A stretch of 64,000 nt of DNA from Aphrocallistes beatrix. Lineage: Eukaryota; Porifera; Hexactinellida; Sceptrulophora; Aphrocallistidae. A program made the translations under genes and the position numbers. The stretch spans positions 620,001-684,000 of the forward strand of contig OY725499.1 in the NCBI GenBank assembly GCA_963281255.1, written 5' to 3'. Shown here piece by piece: positions 11,831 through 22,180 of this stretch. Positions within the stretch are counted from its first letter, which is position 1. Every line of letters begins with the position of its first letter. The notes beneath the pieces are model-generated. The model was not told where the DNA came from. It was given only the letters and a program-made list of their open reading frames with translations, and did no database searches.

Positions 11831-11984
11831 TTGTTATTTTTCTGGATATTTAAATTAAATGTCCTTGACTCGCTAAATAACTTAGTAGTATAACTATTTG
11901 TATGGTAAATTTTGGAGTGTACGATTACTTTCAATCACCCCCTGCCCCCCCCCAGCCCCTCCAGGATCGCCGCCTATGCTACTA

Positions 11985-12910
11985 GTACTTTATATCCTCC
12001 ACTAGCACTTTTTCTGTCCCACTATTACTTCCTTTCTCCCACTATCATCTTATTGTATGTCCCCCTAGAACCTAATATGTTCCACTAGCACTGTATATAT
12101 CCCACTAGAACCTAATATGTCCCACTAGCACTGTATATATCCCACTAGAACCTAATATGTTCCTCTAGCACTGTATATATCCCACTAGAACCTAATATGT
12201 CCCACTAGCACTGTATATATCCCACTAGAACCTAATATGTCCCACTAGCACTGTATATATCCCACTAGAACCTAATATGTCCCACTAGCACTGTATATAT
12301 CCCACTAGAACCTAATATGTCCCACTAGCACTGTATATATCCCACTAGAACCTAATATGTTCCTCTAGCACTGTATATATCCCACTAGAACCTAATATGT
12401 CCCACTAGCACTGTATATATCCCACTAGAACCTAATATGTTCCTCTAGCATTGTATATATCCCACTAGAACCTAATATGTCCCACTAGCACTGTATATAT
12501 CCCACTAGAACCTAATATGTTCCTCTAGCATTGTATATATCCCACTAGAACCTAATATGTCCCACTAGCACTGTATATATCCCACTAGAACCTAATATGT
12601 TCCTCTAGCATTGTATATATCCCACTAGAACCTAATATGTCCCACTAGCACTGTATATATCCCACTAGAACCTAATATGTTCCTCTAGCACTGTATATAT
12701 CCCACTAGAACCTAATATGTTCCTCTAGCACTGTATATATCCCACTAGAACCTAATATGTCCCACTAGCACTGTATATATCCCACTAGAACCTAATATGT
12801 CCCACTAGCACTGTATATATCCCACTAGACTAGAACCATTATATATCCTCATAGCACTTTATAGTCACATTGGCACCATTTATCTCTCATTAGCACTTGA
12901 ACTTTATTCG
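11985..12910 (+). repeat. Minisatellite array, 20-bp unit in 40-bp higher order
   Basis: From about 12061 to 12830 the sequence is about 19 near-identical copies of a 40-bp unit. Each has one 20-mer CCCACTAGAACCTAATATGT followed by a second 20-mer that is either CCCACTAGCACTGTATATAT or has TCCTCTAGCA at its start. The edges (11985-12060, 12831-12910) are degenerate 20-mers. This is the most homogenised array of the family in the window. It lies 2.6 kb upstream of NLR1. Confidence 0.95.
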
Positions 12911-13680
12911 CTCTCAATTTTGAATTTTCGAGAATGTGTCAATATATTTCGAATAGGAATTCATACTAGTGATGGATCGAATGAGAGTTGCCCTAATAAA
13001 TAGTTTGAGTTAGATTATGAATTGTGATGGGATGCGAAATTCGCACTTTTTACTATTCAAAGATTCTTCTACACCTTCGATAGATTTTTCAAGTCTGAGA
13101 CTGCGTTAAATTCGATAATTCTTATTTCAATTATTTTCAATTGAAACATGTTTTGCAAAATTCTCCACTTTATCGATATATTTCCAGGAAAAAAACATAC
13201 AGATATTCATGACAAAGATTGATGAGACAATATTTCGAATTTAGACCCTCGAAAAAACAAATTTAGCATTAAAAACTAATCTCTAACATAACATTACCTC
13301 TGTTTACCTTTTCAACTTCGAACAAAGCAAAAACCGTCAATAAATTGTCGCAATTAGAAATTTATTCCAAGAGAAAAAATAGACAAAATTGAGAAAAGAT
13401 TCTAATTACATCTCAAAGACTGCTTAAGCGGGCGTATCTAGCTCATTATATTTCGTCCAATTTTTTTTTGGTTGATGATTTTGCCCCCATACAACTCCCC
13501 TCAAATACGCCACTGAGCATCCTAATGCATTCAATCCATTACTTTATCATCACCAATAGTGTCAGGTCCTTCTTAATGTTACAAAACAACGACAGCGCTT
13601 CCACCGTCCCTTCGTTGAACATGAGTATCATCCATTCAACCAAAAATGCCTATCCAAGGTGTCAAAAAGTATAGTTTTGC
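12911..13680 (+). repeat. Array-linked flank shared with 30.45-31.30 kb
   Basis: About 750 bp collinear with 30450-31300. Landmarks are TACTAGTGATGGATCGA, ATATTTCGAATTTAGACC and, at the end, CGCCACTGAGCATCCTAATG with GTCAGGTCCTTCTTAATGTT. The short ORF at 13468 lies in this repeat, but its frame is disrupted between copies, so I do not call it a gene. Confidence 0.75.
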
Positions 13681-14324
13681 ACCTTATCTTAATATGTATT
13701 ATAATTCCATTCGAAGTCAATGGAGCCATCACTGCTTCATCCCATCCATTATTTTTGTAACAACACGAAAACCTGTTCTGTATAATTAAGAATTTTCCAA
13801 TTAGACGCAGCACCAAGTAGGAATTCTTTCTTGAAACAACAAATTAGGAATACTGAATATTCTGATGTGAGGCACAAGACCCAAGTGTGGATCTAGAACC
13901 GCAGGGGTCTATAGTCAATCTGTCTTTCTGTCTAGAATTATTGAAAAGGTTTGCTACCACAGAGTTAGTAGATAACCTACTTAGCAATAATTTTATCTAT
14001 TAATGCATTCAAATTATCCGAAACATGGAACTAGTTCTTATTAAATTTTTGATCTCGACTAAAGTTCTAGTATTGCTTTGTTAATTGTTTTGGATTTCAT
14101 GGATTTCGATCATTTTTATTGCCTTATCTTCTCACCATCATTAATTTATTCTATTTTTCAATGTTGTTAGCAATTTGAGTTTTTCTTCCAGCACTATATT
14201 TTTACGAAATGATCGGAAAAACTGATCGAGATCAGGATCGCTGTTCATAATGTCAAGTAGAATCGGGAACTGGATCGCATTCTTTTTCAGGATCGATCAA
14301 TGCCTTAATGCACATACTGAACAA
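13681..14324. other. No feature recognised
   Basis: AT-rich and non-coding. The first 120 bp still resemble 31300-31380, so the duplication with unit 2 extends slightly into it. Confidence 0.4.
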
Positions 14325-14510
14325 GGGATTATCTAGGAGCGCGATATGCTCCTTTAGGCGTATGATTTTAAGTCCAAAGGTGTTTAGGAGCGTGGAAATT
14401 TAGAACATTACCGGATTTACGATATATTATAAAGTTATTTAGTTATTTCGGCGTATTAAAATTTATGTGTTTAAGAGTAGGAGCATATCTCTCGAGGGCT
14501 GTTTAATACT
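14325..14510 (+). repeat. TAGGAGCG repeat (about 185 bp)
   Basis: Starts near ATTATCTAGGAGCGCGATAT and ends near GGGCTGTTTAATAC. It is collinear with 32065-32255, which also lies a short distance upstream of an NLR gene. Confidence 0.7.
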
Positions 14511-14914
14511 TTGATACTGAACTATATTAGACAGAAAGATTGTGCCCTTGGCCATCACAGCTCCGGCTCCACTGTTTATATACAACCACATACTGTCTTG
14601 TTTCAAATGCACAAATACTTGTTTGTATGTGTAGAATATTATATTTCTGGTTTGATGGATCTTGTCAGTTGAGCGACATTTTGGTACTAAATTGTCAATA
14701 AGGATCCCAACTTCCAAGTTTTCATTTCCAGCCAATTTTGTGTTTTGTGTATTAAGTAATGACTAAACTCTTCTCTGCGTCCCTGAATCAAACAAACGCC
14801 CCCCAATTGACCCCCGTTGAGAAGTTTGGTTTTAACTTTTCACGGCCTCTTATTTTGCATTCTATCCTTTGCTCCGTAGAACGAATTTAAATTTCATATT
14901 TTACGTTTCATTTA

Positions 14915-15480
14915 CGAGGGTCACTCGATAAGTTTTGAGCGTGGAGTAGTTGATTCCATTTGATTGTGTTGAAAATTCCTAGGATTATTCATCTACCTAT
15001 TATTACTTGTATCTTTGGCTTTGAGCTAGATTGGACAAGTTTCTAAAATATTATGCCACATATAATGGAGTGTCCTTGTGGACTCCGATACATTTGCAAG
15101 CCATTTCCTATGGAATTTTATTTATTCTCTTTTTGGAAAATTATAGTTGGGAACAAACTTTTGATAATTCAATATTATCAATGATGCGATATATTCACAA
15201 TCCTTGGGGGGATTCTATGATTATCATATTTAAATTTCGTTTGCAAAACATAAAGAAATGTTCAAAGATATCCCAATTCAACACTTGTGGTTGTGTTTTC
15301 ATAGATGTTAATACAAAATATCTTAGACAATTTCTTCATCACAATATTTTAGAAACTTGTCCAATTGAAATCAAACTCAAAGCCAAAGATAATAATAGGT
15401 AGGTGAATAATCCTAGAAATTTCCAACAAAATCAAACGGAAGCAACTACTCCAGGCGCAAAACATATTGAGTGATCCTCG
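14915..15480. mobile_element. Mariner-type MITE just upstream of NLR1
   Basis: A 566-bp element with inverted ends CGAGGGTCACTCGATAAGTT and its counterpart ending GAGTGATCCTCG, flanked by TA on both sides. The arms pair over roughly 80 bp (GGATTATTCATCTACCTATT with AATAGGTAGGTGAATAATCC). The internal ORF 15031-15402 shows no transposase motifs that I can recognise. It ends 33 bp before the NLR1 exon. Confidence 0.85.
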
Positions 15481-15504
15481 TAAATGTACCAATTTATTGG
15501 CTTA

Positions 15505-15524
15505 CTCTTTTAGAAATAAGCGAA
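15505..15524 (+). promoter_or_regulatory. Predicted 3' splice site and 11-nt leader before NLR1 ATG
   Basis: A pyrimidine-rich CTTACTCTTTTAG ends at 15513 and the ATG follows 11 nt later. The same arrangement precedes NLR2 (11 nt), NLR3 (9 nt) and the NLR relic at 40000 (11 nt). This implies a non-coding first exon upstream, which I cannot locate. Confidence 0.55.
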
Positions 15525-18500
15525 ATGTCCAAAAAACTGAGCGACTTTTCGGACCTTATTGAACTGGGCTATCAATTGACAAGCACAGAGTCCCAAAAGC
15601 TTGTGAACTTGCTTGGAATCCCGGCCGGGTTTGCCGAGAAGGCGACAGATGGAACCAGACTCCTGTCAGCATTGAAAAAGTGGGGTGAACATGACCCATT
15701 CACGTTTTACAAAGGCCTTGAAGCCATTGGTCGATCCGACCTGTTGGAAAGAGCGAAACGTTTTCCTTGGTTAGCCACCGAATTTCCCACTGAACGGGTT
15801 GGACACGAAAAAGGATATTCAATTGAAAGCCTCGTGAAAGTTTTGAAAAATGAGCTGAGTGAGCAGGATTGGCATGGAATCTTCCTAATTGATGCGAATA
15901 TTGATTGTTCCATGTCCATTGATTCGAGACTGAAGTCTCTCCTTCATGGCGGTTATATCTCCGAGAATCTCGAGCAATTATCTGAGTTAATGTCAGTGAT
16001 CAAACGAAGTGACATTGCAATATCCGTAGGACAACACCAAAAGGTATTTTCACAGCTGTCAGATTTAACTACAAATTTAAAAAGCCATATTGACAACCTC
16101 GGAAAAGACATAGCGGGATGGAAAATATCTTTGAGAAAATATTTAGAACTTCAAAATCGGAAAGTCCAACAGATGCTAGATGATGAAGAGAGCGTAGAAA
16201 TTGAATCGGTTTTCGTTCCGCTGACGATTATCAAAGAAAAACTGAGAGAATTCAATCCAGATGACGAGACAACTTATAATGAAATCGCGTTTCTGCGAAA
16301 GATTGCCAAAAAAGAAATTGACATTGAACCAGTCGACTTTGATGAAGAACTGAGACAATATTTCCCCTCAACTCCGGAAATTTGGTGTCTCATCGGGAAT
16401 CCTGGCAGCGGCAAAACATTTCTTTGCCATAGAATAGGCCTTCGTTTCGGGCAAAACAAACTCCCACAATTTTCCTTCGCAGTTTCCATTCCTTGTCGAC
16501 ACGGAGAATGGCACCAAATGGAGCAAAATAAGAAGACATCGGTCGGAATTAATAAATCATTCATCCAAACCTGGCTCTGCTTATCCATGCCAGTCGATGC
16601 CAGCTGGCGTTCTGACCTATCTCAGCATCTCGTCGATTCAGACGGTGAAGGACTTCTGATTATCATTGACAGTATCGACGAGTACACAAAAGAAGTCCCC
16701 TTCAATCAGACACTCCTCTTCCTTCTCCTCACGAGAAAAGTCCTAAAATCCTCCACCATCCTCGTGACGAGCCGTCCTGGTGCTTATACAACAATTTCCT
16801 CCAACTTCCAACTCAACATTGACCGTTTCTATCAGGTCCTCGGATTCTCCCCTGAGAACCGAGACCTCTACTTCCGCATCCAACTGCCAGAAAAGAGGAA
16901 ACTGGATCAGTTGAAGGGTTTAATCCACCTCCACGATGAGATGAACCAACTCTCTCTCGTGCCAGTCAACGCGTCTCTATTCGCAGCCCTCGTTCGTGGA
17001 AATGATAATGTGAGCGCGTTCACCCTCACACTCCTCTACACAGAGTTGATCAGCTACCTCATCAGGCGACAACTCTCACGAATGAACTTGAAGCACCTGG
17101 CCAAGAAACAGTTGTTTCCCCAAATGCATCCAGATGTAGTGGATTGTCTGCATCGCATCGGCGAGGTAGCCTATCTCGGCGTGTCCAGTCGAGAACTGAC
17201 CTCCACGAAGGACATCCTCCTTAACGTGGACGGCGTAGATCAGGCATGCCAGTGCTTGGGCCTGGCAGAAGAGCACATTAAGAAGCTCCCTCATGGCAAA
17301 GTGGTCCGTGTGTGGTGTTTTTCCCACCTGACCATTGAAGAATTCGTCGGTGCCAACTGGTTGCGCAATTGTTCATGGAGAGACCAATGTTTGAGCACTC
17401 GCTACATCGTGAATAGTGATGATAACTTTTCAGTGTTTAAGATGGTGGTGAGGTTTTTGTGTGGTTTATTGTGTGCGGAGGCGGACCTGATTCTCTCCAT
17501 TTTATTCAAATTCCTCCCAACCACCCCGATTTCCATGCTTCACATACCAATGTTGTGCCAACTCAACTATGTCATATTTCTTGAGTTTACTGACTGGATT
17601 GAATTTACGAACAAATTCGTTCTTTTGTCTGAAATGGTGTTTGAATGTAACTGTGAATCAATTTCAGAATCATTTCCTAATTTCCGTCGCTTCCTTCCAC
17701 AGTCTCTCCACTTCTATTTTGATAATCCCATATCTCCTAATGGGTGGGAATGTTTCGTGAAATCAGTACGTCTCCTCCATTCCATCCAACTACTCTATTT
17801 CGATTCACGCTACGTTTCTCCATCTCAGTTCCGTTCATTACTGGAGCACCTGGACACTTGTTCCCTAAGCTACTTAGCAGTGAAGTTCTTCAGGACAGAC
17901 TTTTCTACTCTCTCTTCTTACGGTAGAGTCCTCGAAGAGATTCAGCTACCTCCTGGCACTAAGCTTAGTTTGGACCTTATTGATTGTAACCTCACAGACA
18001 CTGAATCAGCTGTTCATGTGTCTTCTTCTCAACTATTCCAACTATCCACGAGTCTGAGTTTATATCAGACAGAATTCCCGCCTAATTTTGTTCAGCAGAT
18101 AGGCAATCAATTGAATTGCACTGATAACTTGTATTATTATCCCAGTGACTCCACAGAATACGACACCATGATTCCACTTCTCTGTACTGCTACACAGCTC
18201 ACTGCTTTAAACCTCAACGAAATTAGTGGATATGAACAGCAGTTACAAACGCTACTGCCTCGATTCTCCAATCTACAGGAGATAGGATTGTATGGAGGAG
18301 ATCACTACTCACTGCTACCTTACATCTACAGTCTATCCGGACTCAAATACCTAGAACTAAGTTCTTTTGATGAACCTACAGACAGCGGACATAAAGATCT
18401 TCTCTTACACGTCCTGAATTCTAGCAAACACACTCTGAGAGGATTGAAGTTGTCTCATTTGCAGAGAGTTGGACTAACTAGTTGGAATGATTTCTTCAGC

Positions 18501-18881
18501 TCAATAGCAGCCTGTACCAACTTAGTAATTCTTCGACTACGGAAGACTGAGCTACAACATGATGATGTCACTCTCTTCGGTGCAGCAGTGAGTAGACTCA
18601 GATCTTTAGTCTATTTGGATCTATATGAAGTTCCACTAGATGACATTGTGTTGTTACATCTGTGTATAGGACTCATGTACCATCCTACTATCCGGTGTTT
18701 AGGAATATGGAGCTGTGACCTCAATTCCAACTGTTGCAAGGCTCTCACACACCTCATACCGACTCTACTACAGCTAACGACGCTAGACATGAGATTTAAT
18801 AACCTCTCTACTCCAGATCCTGAACCCGTTCTACTTCTGACACGAACAACTAAACTATATTCAGTAACTCTTGATATTTAG
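15525..18881 (+). CDS. NLR1: tandem death-fold, NACHT, LRR receptor
   Basis: A 1118-residue single-exon protein, probably a cytosolic pattern receptor of the NLR family. Residues about 7-80 and 98-185 are two DED-like death folds (IGRSDLLERAK and IKRSDIA motifs at the ends of their last helices), which would recruit a death-fold adaptor. A VFVPLTIIKEK linker leads to the NACHT ATPase: Walker A GNPGSGKT at 291-298, Walker B LLIIIDSIDEY around 378-388, sensor TSRPGAY near 420, helical part with HLTIEEFVGANWL near 603. LRRs of LxxLxL type run from about 750 to the end. The open frame extends 18 codons further upstream through a GTG inside the mariner MITE. I reject that and choose the ATG at 15525, which lies 11 nt after a TTTTAG splice acceptor, as in the sister genes. 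The downstream 700 bp match those after NLR3. Confidence 0.93.
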   Translation: MSKKLSDFSDLIELGYQLTSTESQKLVNLLGIPAGFAEKATDGTRLLSALKKWGEHDPFTFYKGLEAIGRSDLLERAKRFPWLATEFPTERVGHEKGYSIESLVKVLKNELSEQDWHGIFLIDANIDCSMSIDSRLKSLLHGGYISENLEQLSELMSVIKRSDIAISVGQHQKVFSQLSDLTTNLKSHIDNLGKDIAGWKISLRKYLELQNRKVQQMLDDEESVEIESVFVPLTIIKEKLREFNPDDETTYNEIAFLRKIAKKEIDIEPVDFDEELRQYFPSTPEIWCLIGNPGSGKTFLCHRIGLRFGQNKLPQFSFAVSIPCRHGEWHQMEQNKKTSVGINKSFIQTWLCLSMPVDASWRSDLSQHLVDSDGEGLLIIIDSIDEYTKEVPFNQTLLFLLLTRKVLKSSTILVTSRPGAYTTISSNFQLNIDRFYQVLGFSPENRDLYFRIQLPEKRKLDQLKGLIHLHDEMNQLSLVPVNASLFAALVRGNDNVSAFTLTLLYTELISYLIRRQLSRMNLKHLAKKQLFPQMHPDVVDCLHRIGEVAYLGVSSRELTSTKDILLNVDGVDQACQCLGLAEEHIKKLPHGKVVRVWCFSHLTIEEFVGANWLRNCSWRDQCLSTRYIVNSDDNFSVFKMVVRFLCGLLCAEADLILSILFKFLPTTPISMLHIPMLCQLNYVIFLEFTDWIEFTNKFVLLSEMVFECNCESISESFPNFRRFLPQSLHFYFDNPISPNGWECFVKSVRLLHSIQLLYFDSRYVSPSQFRSLLEHLDTCSLSYLAVKFFRTDFSTLSSYGRVLEEIQLPPGTKLSLDLIDCNLTDTESAVHVSSSQLFQLSTSLSLYQTEFPPNFVQQIGNQLNCTDNLYYYPSDSTEYDTMIPLLCTATQLTALNLNEISGYEQQLQTLLPRFSNLQEIGLYGGDHYSLLPYIYSLSGLKYLELSSFDEPTDSGHKDLLLHVLNSSKHTLRGLKLSHLQRVGLTSWNDFFSSIAACTNLVILRLRKTELQHDDVTLFGAAVSRLRSLVYLDLYEVPLDDIVLLHLCIGLMYHPTIRCLGIWSCDLNSNCCKALTHLIPTLLQLTTLDMRFNNLSTPDPEPVLLLTRTTKLYSVTLDI

Positions 18882-19029
18882 GATTTGTTTGTTGACACCT
18901 AAAATATGTATATTTTTCTTTTTCTTTTTATCTCGTTACTAGCCCTAATTTCGACTTGCGTTTGTTTCCTTTATTCAATATTCTATAATGAATGTTTATT
19001 TTTATTTAATTTAACTATAACTGGGTTAT
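18882..19029 (+). other. NLR1 3' flank, probable 3' UTR
   Basis: T-rich sequence conserved after NLR3 (58317-58460). I see no clear AATAAA signal, so the polyadenylation site is not assigned. Confidence 0.4.
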
Positions 19030-19612
19030 CTATAAAAATATTTTAATTGATGCAGTAGATCTTTTCTGGTTAATAATGAAAACCCGAAAACCAGCAGACA
19101 ATCTCAAGCAGAGTGACTGACGCGTGGAGAGGAAGAAGGATCTCTGACAGAGTAGCTTCCTTGCGATTCTGAGAAGTTCTCCAACTACTTCGCTGTTCTC
19201 CTGGTACAGAAGTTGTTCCACTTGGTCCACTTCACCCAGTGTGCACTTCAGAAACCGTCGCTCTCAATCGCGGAAGTTTCCGCCAAGTAGAACCAGCTGC
19301 TGTCAGCATTGACTGCCGCAGGATCGGAAGAATCTGCTCAAGAGTTGTACACAGCTGCTGACTCGACTCGCGCGATGGAAGACGGAGGTCTCGGTCTGAG
19401 TCTCCGACTGTACCGAGAGGGAGGAAGCGAGCAGAGTGCCACGAGTCTGCCAGACAGCTTCGTCGTGAATTGTTGGATTGAGGCCACACTCGGATGCAGA
19501 GATCTCCAACCATTCTGTGAAGCAGTCACAGGAGATGTTCCAGGAGGTCTTGGACGCAATTACACAGCTCTTCACCATTCCTCGTAGTCTGCTCAATGGA
19601 GAGCTGCCTAGG
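19030..19612 (+). pseudogene. Coiled-coil-like exon fragment after NLR1
   Basis: GC-richer than its surroundings and about 95% identical to 58480-59046 after NLR3. Protein-like pieces on the plus strand fall in two frames: ESAQELYTAADSTRAMEDGG and SVKQSQEMFQEVLDAITQLF. Their spacing and pattern loosely recall the kinesin-5 stalk, but this is a weak call. Long open frames also exist on the minus strand (for example GEVDQVEQLLYQENSEVVGE at 19120-19220), so the coding strand is uncertain. No single frame covers the block, so I call it a fragment. Confidence 0.4.
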
Positions 19613-20230
19613 CACAGTTAGCTTAACTACCACATTTGGAAGGAGCCACGGTCCCCAATGGACCCATAGTGTAGTCACATGGTTCCAAGAGAGGAAAACA
19701 AACGGAGAACTCCTTGAAAGGCTCAAGCAAGAGAAGGTCGAATTGGAAGGTATCGCGGTGGAGTTTATTGAATCAAGTCTTCTTAGCACCAGGAGCCGCT
19801 ATAACGCCGACAAATCAGCTTTAATCATTGAAAAATGTTACAAGGTAATGTTGAGGCGCAACCAAACTGAGGATATCCTATCACCTAGGTTCGATGGTCT
19901 CTTCGATATGCTTTACGAGAGAGTATCAAACGTAAAACTCCGTCTGAGACGCAGGGATAAGTGACTGCACATGGACCGAAGATGCAGTTGAAACAGTACC
20001 AGTCAGAGAAGAGCAAGTTGCTGGAACGGGAGGAACTCGTGTTAATGACAGCACCGGAAAGAAGACCTCGAAGGGAATAGAAGACCGCCGAAACGTTTCG
20101 CAGATTGTTGCTTGGGAATCAAGCTCACAAGAATCAGAAAGCGACGGCGTGACATTAATTCTCTTTCGAGAGAGAGGTGATGTTACGAGTCTGATATTCT
20201 CCAGCAACTTACTATCTCACGCGTAGTATC
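19596..20230 (+). other. Possible exons of an unrecognised gene
   Basis: An open frame at 19596-19964 contains a plausible helical, charged stretch (ERLKQEKVELEGIAVEFIES, then MLYERVSNVKLRLRRRDK). An overlapping second frame runs from about 19965 to 20225 and is rich in Glu, Ser and Thr (WESSSQESESDGV). Base composition is GC-rich like a gene. It is not repeated after NLR3, where similarity stops at 59046. I recognise no family. It may continue the fragment before it. Confidence 0.35.
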
Positions 20231-20605
20231 AGTAGACATAGTTAGTTAGTAATAGCTTAGTTTGTTAAGCGTAATGCTGTAGTGTGTATTCTATACTGTT
20301 TATTATTTCTTTGACTGTTCTAATTATGGAACTAACAAATTTAGTTAAATGTCTACCAAAATTAATGAAATGGTTAATAAAATTGTTATGATTAAATTGC
20401 TAGACTTACATTATTTTTAGATTAATAATTCCGTATCCAAAATGAGTATAAGAGCTCTGTATCCAGGAATTGTAAACATAATTAAGCTCACTATGCACGA
20501 TGCAACAATGTTGCATATTTCCGTGCAACTTTGTTGCATGAAATTTTTCATTATCGCGCAACATTTTGTATACAAAATCATATTGTTGTGTACAGTATGC
20601 ATATA

Positions 20606-20921
20606 CAGTACACCCTCGCTAGTCCGAACCTCGCCAATCCGAACACTTCGTTCTTAAAATCCGAACACTCAAAATATAATTTTATTTGCTTCTATGATTT
20701 TAATAAACGTTTATAAACTTAAATTTATCATTAAGATTGAGAAACCGCGTTAAATAAACATTCTTAGCGAAATAATATCCTTAATATTCTAACAATACAA
20801 ATTTATAATAATTAATGCCCTATTGAATTAGTGTTATTTCACTAATCCGAACAAATTCACTAATCCGAACGATTTTTTCGAACATTGGAACAGAGCTGTT
20901 CGGATTAGCGAGGGTGTACTG
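20606..20921. mobile_element. TA-flanked MITE (CAGTACACCCTCGCTA family)
   Basis: A 316-bp element whose ends CAGTACACCCTCGCTAGTCC and GGATTAGCGAGGGTGTACTG are inverted repeats with TA on each side. The interior repeats AATCCGAAC. This is typical of pogo/Tigger-derived MITEs. Confidence 0.9.
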
Positions 20922-21530
20922 TACTAATTTATGAATATAATTGTAATCGATAAATAGTTATTTTCAATCCCATATTATGATAAAAAACGTCTTCTCATTT
21001 CCTCAATCTTGATTACTTTACTTCGTCGGAGGTTGTAAAGATAAGACCGTACTTGATACAAATCTATACATAATTCAAGCAGTTCGTCTGTCCAGTGATA
21101 ATAAGGTTCGGCCATTTTGCTTTAAAATTTGGTTATTGAAAGTATCGACTTTATTATAAATAAAGGAATTTACTACAGTACAAGTGATATCAATGAAACT
21201 GTTTCTCCTGTTACTTACTATCCTAACCTAAATTTAGTACTAAATATCTCTCTCGATTTAACCATCTGCTATCAGTTGTGGTTTTCAATACTAACAATTA
21301 GGAAAAACAGCTGGTATTTTCGAAATTCCATGCAACAATGTTGCATGAAAAAATCATCATACACGATGCAACTTTGTTTCATCGTGTATGGTAGTTCTTT
21401 AGTTAGCGAACTCCCTTGCAATTAAGGTAATATATTACTTCATATTCCATGTTAACGAATACTTTACTAGATTTCTACATAGACACTCGAAAACTTATTC
21501 CTGAGAAAAAGCAGAGAAAAAAAATTAGTA
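20922..21530. other. Non-coding; short palindromic motif recurs
   Basis: No gene is seen. A motif ATGCAACAATGTTGCAT occurs at about 21332 and in related form at 20500-20540 on the other side of the MITE (ATGCAACAATGTTGCAT, GTGCAACTTTGTTGCAT), together with ACGATGCAAC. The two sites may be parts of one older inverted-repeat element interrupted by the MITE. Confidence 0.4.
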
Positions 21531-21607
21531 TTGCGTCTATGGGCCAACTCGAAACCAGTGGGGGCTCGAGCCCCCTCAGGCCCCCCCGGGTTCGGCGCCT
21601 ATGAGTG
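21531..21607 (-). mobile_element. Fragment of CATAGGCGCCG hAT-like MITE
   Basis: Matches, in reverse, the left half of the element at 59891 (GGGGGCTCGAGCCCCC core, GGCGCCTATG end). A sister fragment is at 42955-43028, in the matching place of the next unit. Confidence 0.6.
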
Positions 21608-21989
21608 GATCCATAGCCAAAACACCCACATCCCAAATCAGCTCTCTGTGCCTGGCAGTTTCTTCAACCAATTCGTTGCAGATATACACACAAACATTAA
21701 TCGAGTTTTAATAGTAAGGATTCTAGTTGAACAATTTCCTATTTGGATATTTGATCAAATTCCAAAATCGTCCGTATCAGTCAAAACTGTTATTTTCTCA
21801 TTAATATTATCTTTGCCATATCATCATTAAAAATTGAGTATGAATATATAGGATAGTATTGACCCTATGATAATGTTCGATGTGTAATTTCAATTAGACT
21901 TTATTGCGTGTGCCACCACCCCCCAGATTTTGAGAAAGGTTTGACACTTGGACGCTCTTTTCATAATGAAAGTGCTTCCCAGCATTCTG

Positions 21990-22180
21990 TGTAAAGAGCA
22001 GGGAAGAGCCGCGAGATGGAGAGACTGTCTCTCAAGAGAGAAGCACTGCTACGGTCCGGAGGAGATGGATGCAGAGTTCAGATTCTTCAGCTGTGCAGAA
22101 CTCTCAAGACTTATGACGTCACTTCTTCCTCGTGGAAGAGAAGATGAAAACCAAGAACAGACTCGTGTCTAGACTCTCGG
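21990..22180 (+). other. Exon-like block duplicated at 43.2 kb
   Basis: 140 bp of this block recur almost unchanged at 43165-43303. Two frames are open: PEEMDAEFRFFSCAELSRLM and the overlapping MERLSLKREALLRSGGDGCR. A possible GC-type donor, TCG|GCAAGT, closes the conserved block in both copies. The copies are too similar to tell by codon pattern which frame is used. It lies upstream of the unknown exons at 26.1 and 27.0 kb and could belong to the same gene. Confidence 0.4.

Noticed and set aside
12061-12830. CRISPR-like regular array
   Set aside because: There are no unique spacers; both halves of the 40-bp unit are repeats of one 20-mer, and the genome is eukaryotic with introns.
15031-15402. 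123-residue ORF upstream of NLR1
   Set aside because: It lies wholly within the mariner-type MITE and shows no transposase motif.
15471-15524. 18-codon N-terminal extension of NLR1
   Set aside because: It begins with GTG inside the mariner MITE, crosses a splice acceptor, and is absent from NLR2 and NLR3.
19232-19596. Overlapping long ORFs on both strands after NLR1
   Set aside because: A GC-rich fragment gives open frames in several phases. The copy after NLR3 does not single out one frame, so none is called as a gene.
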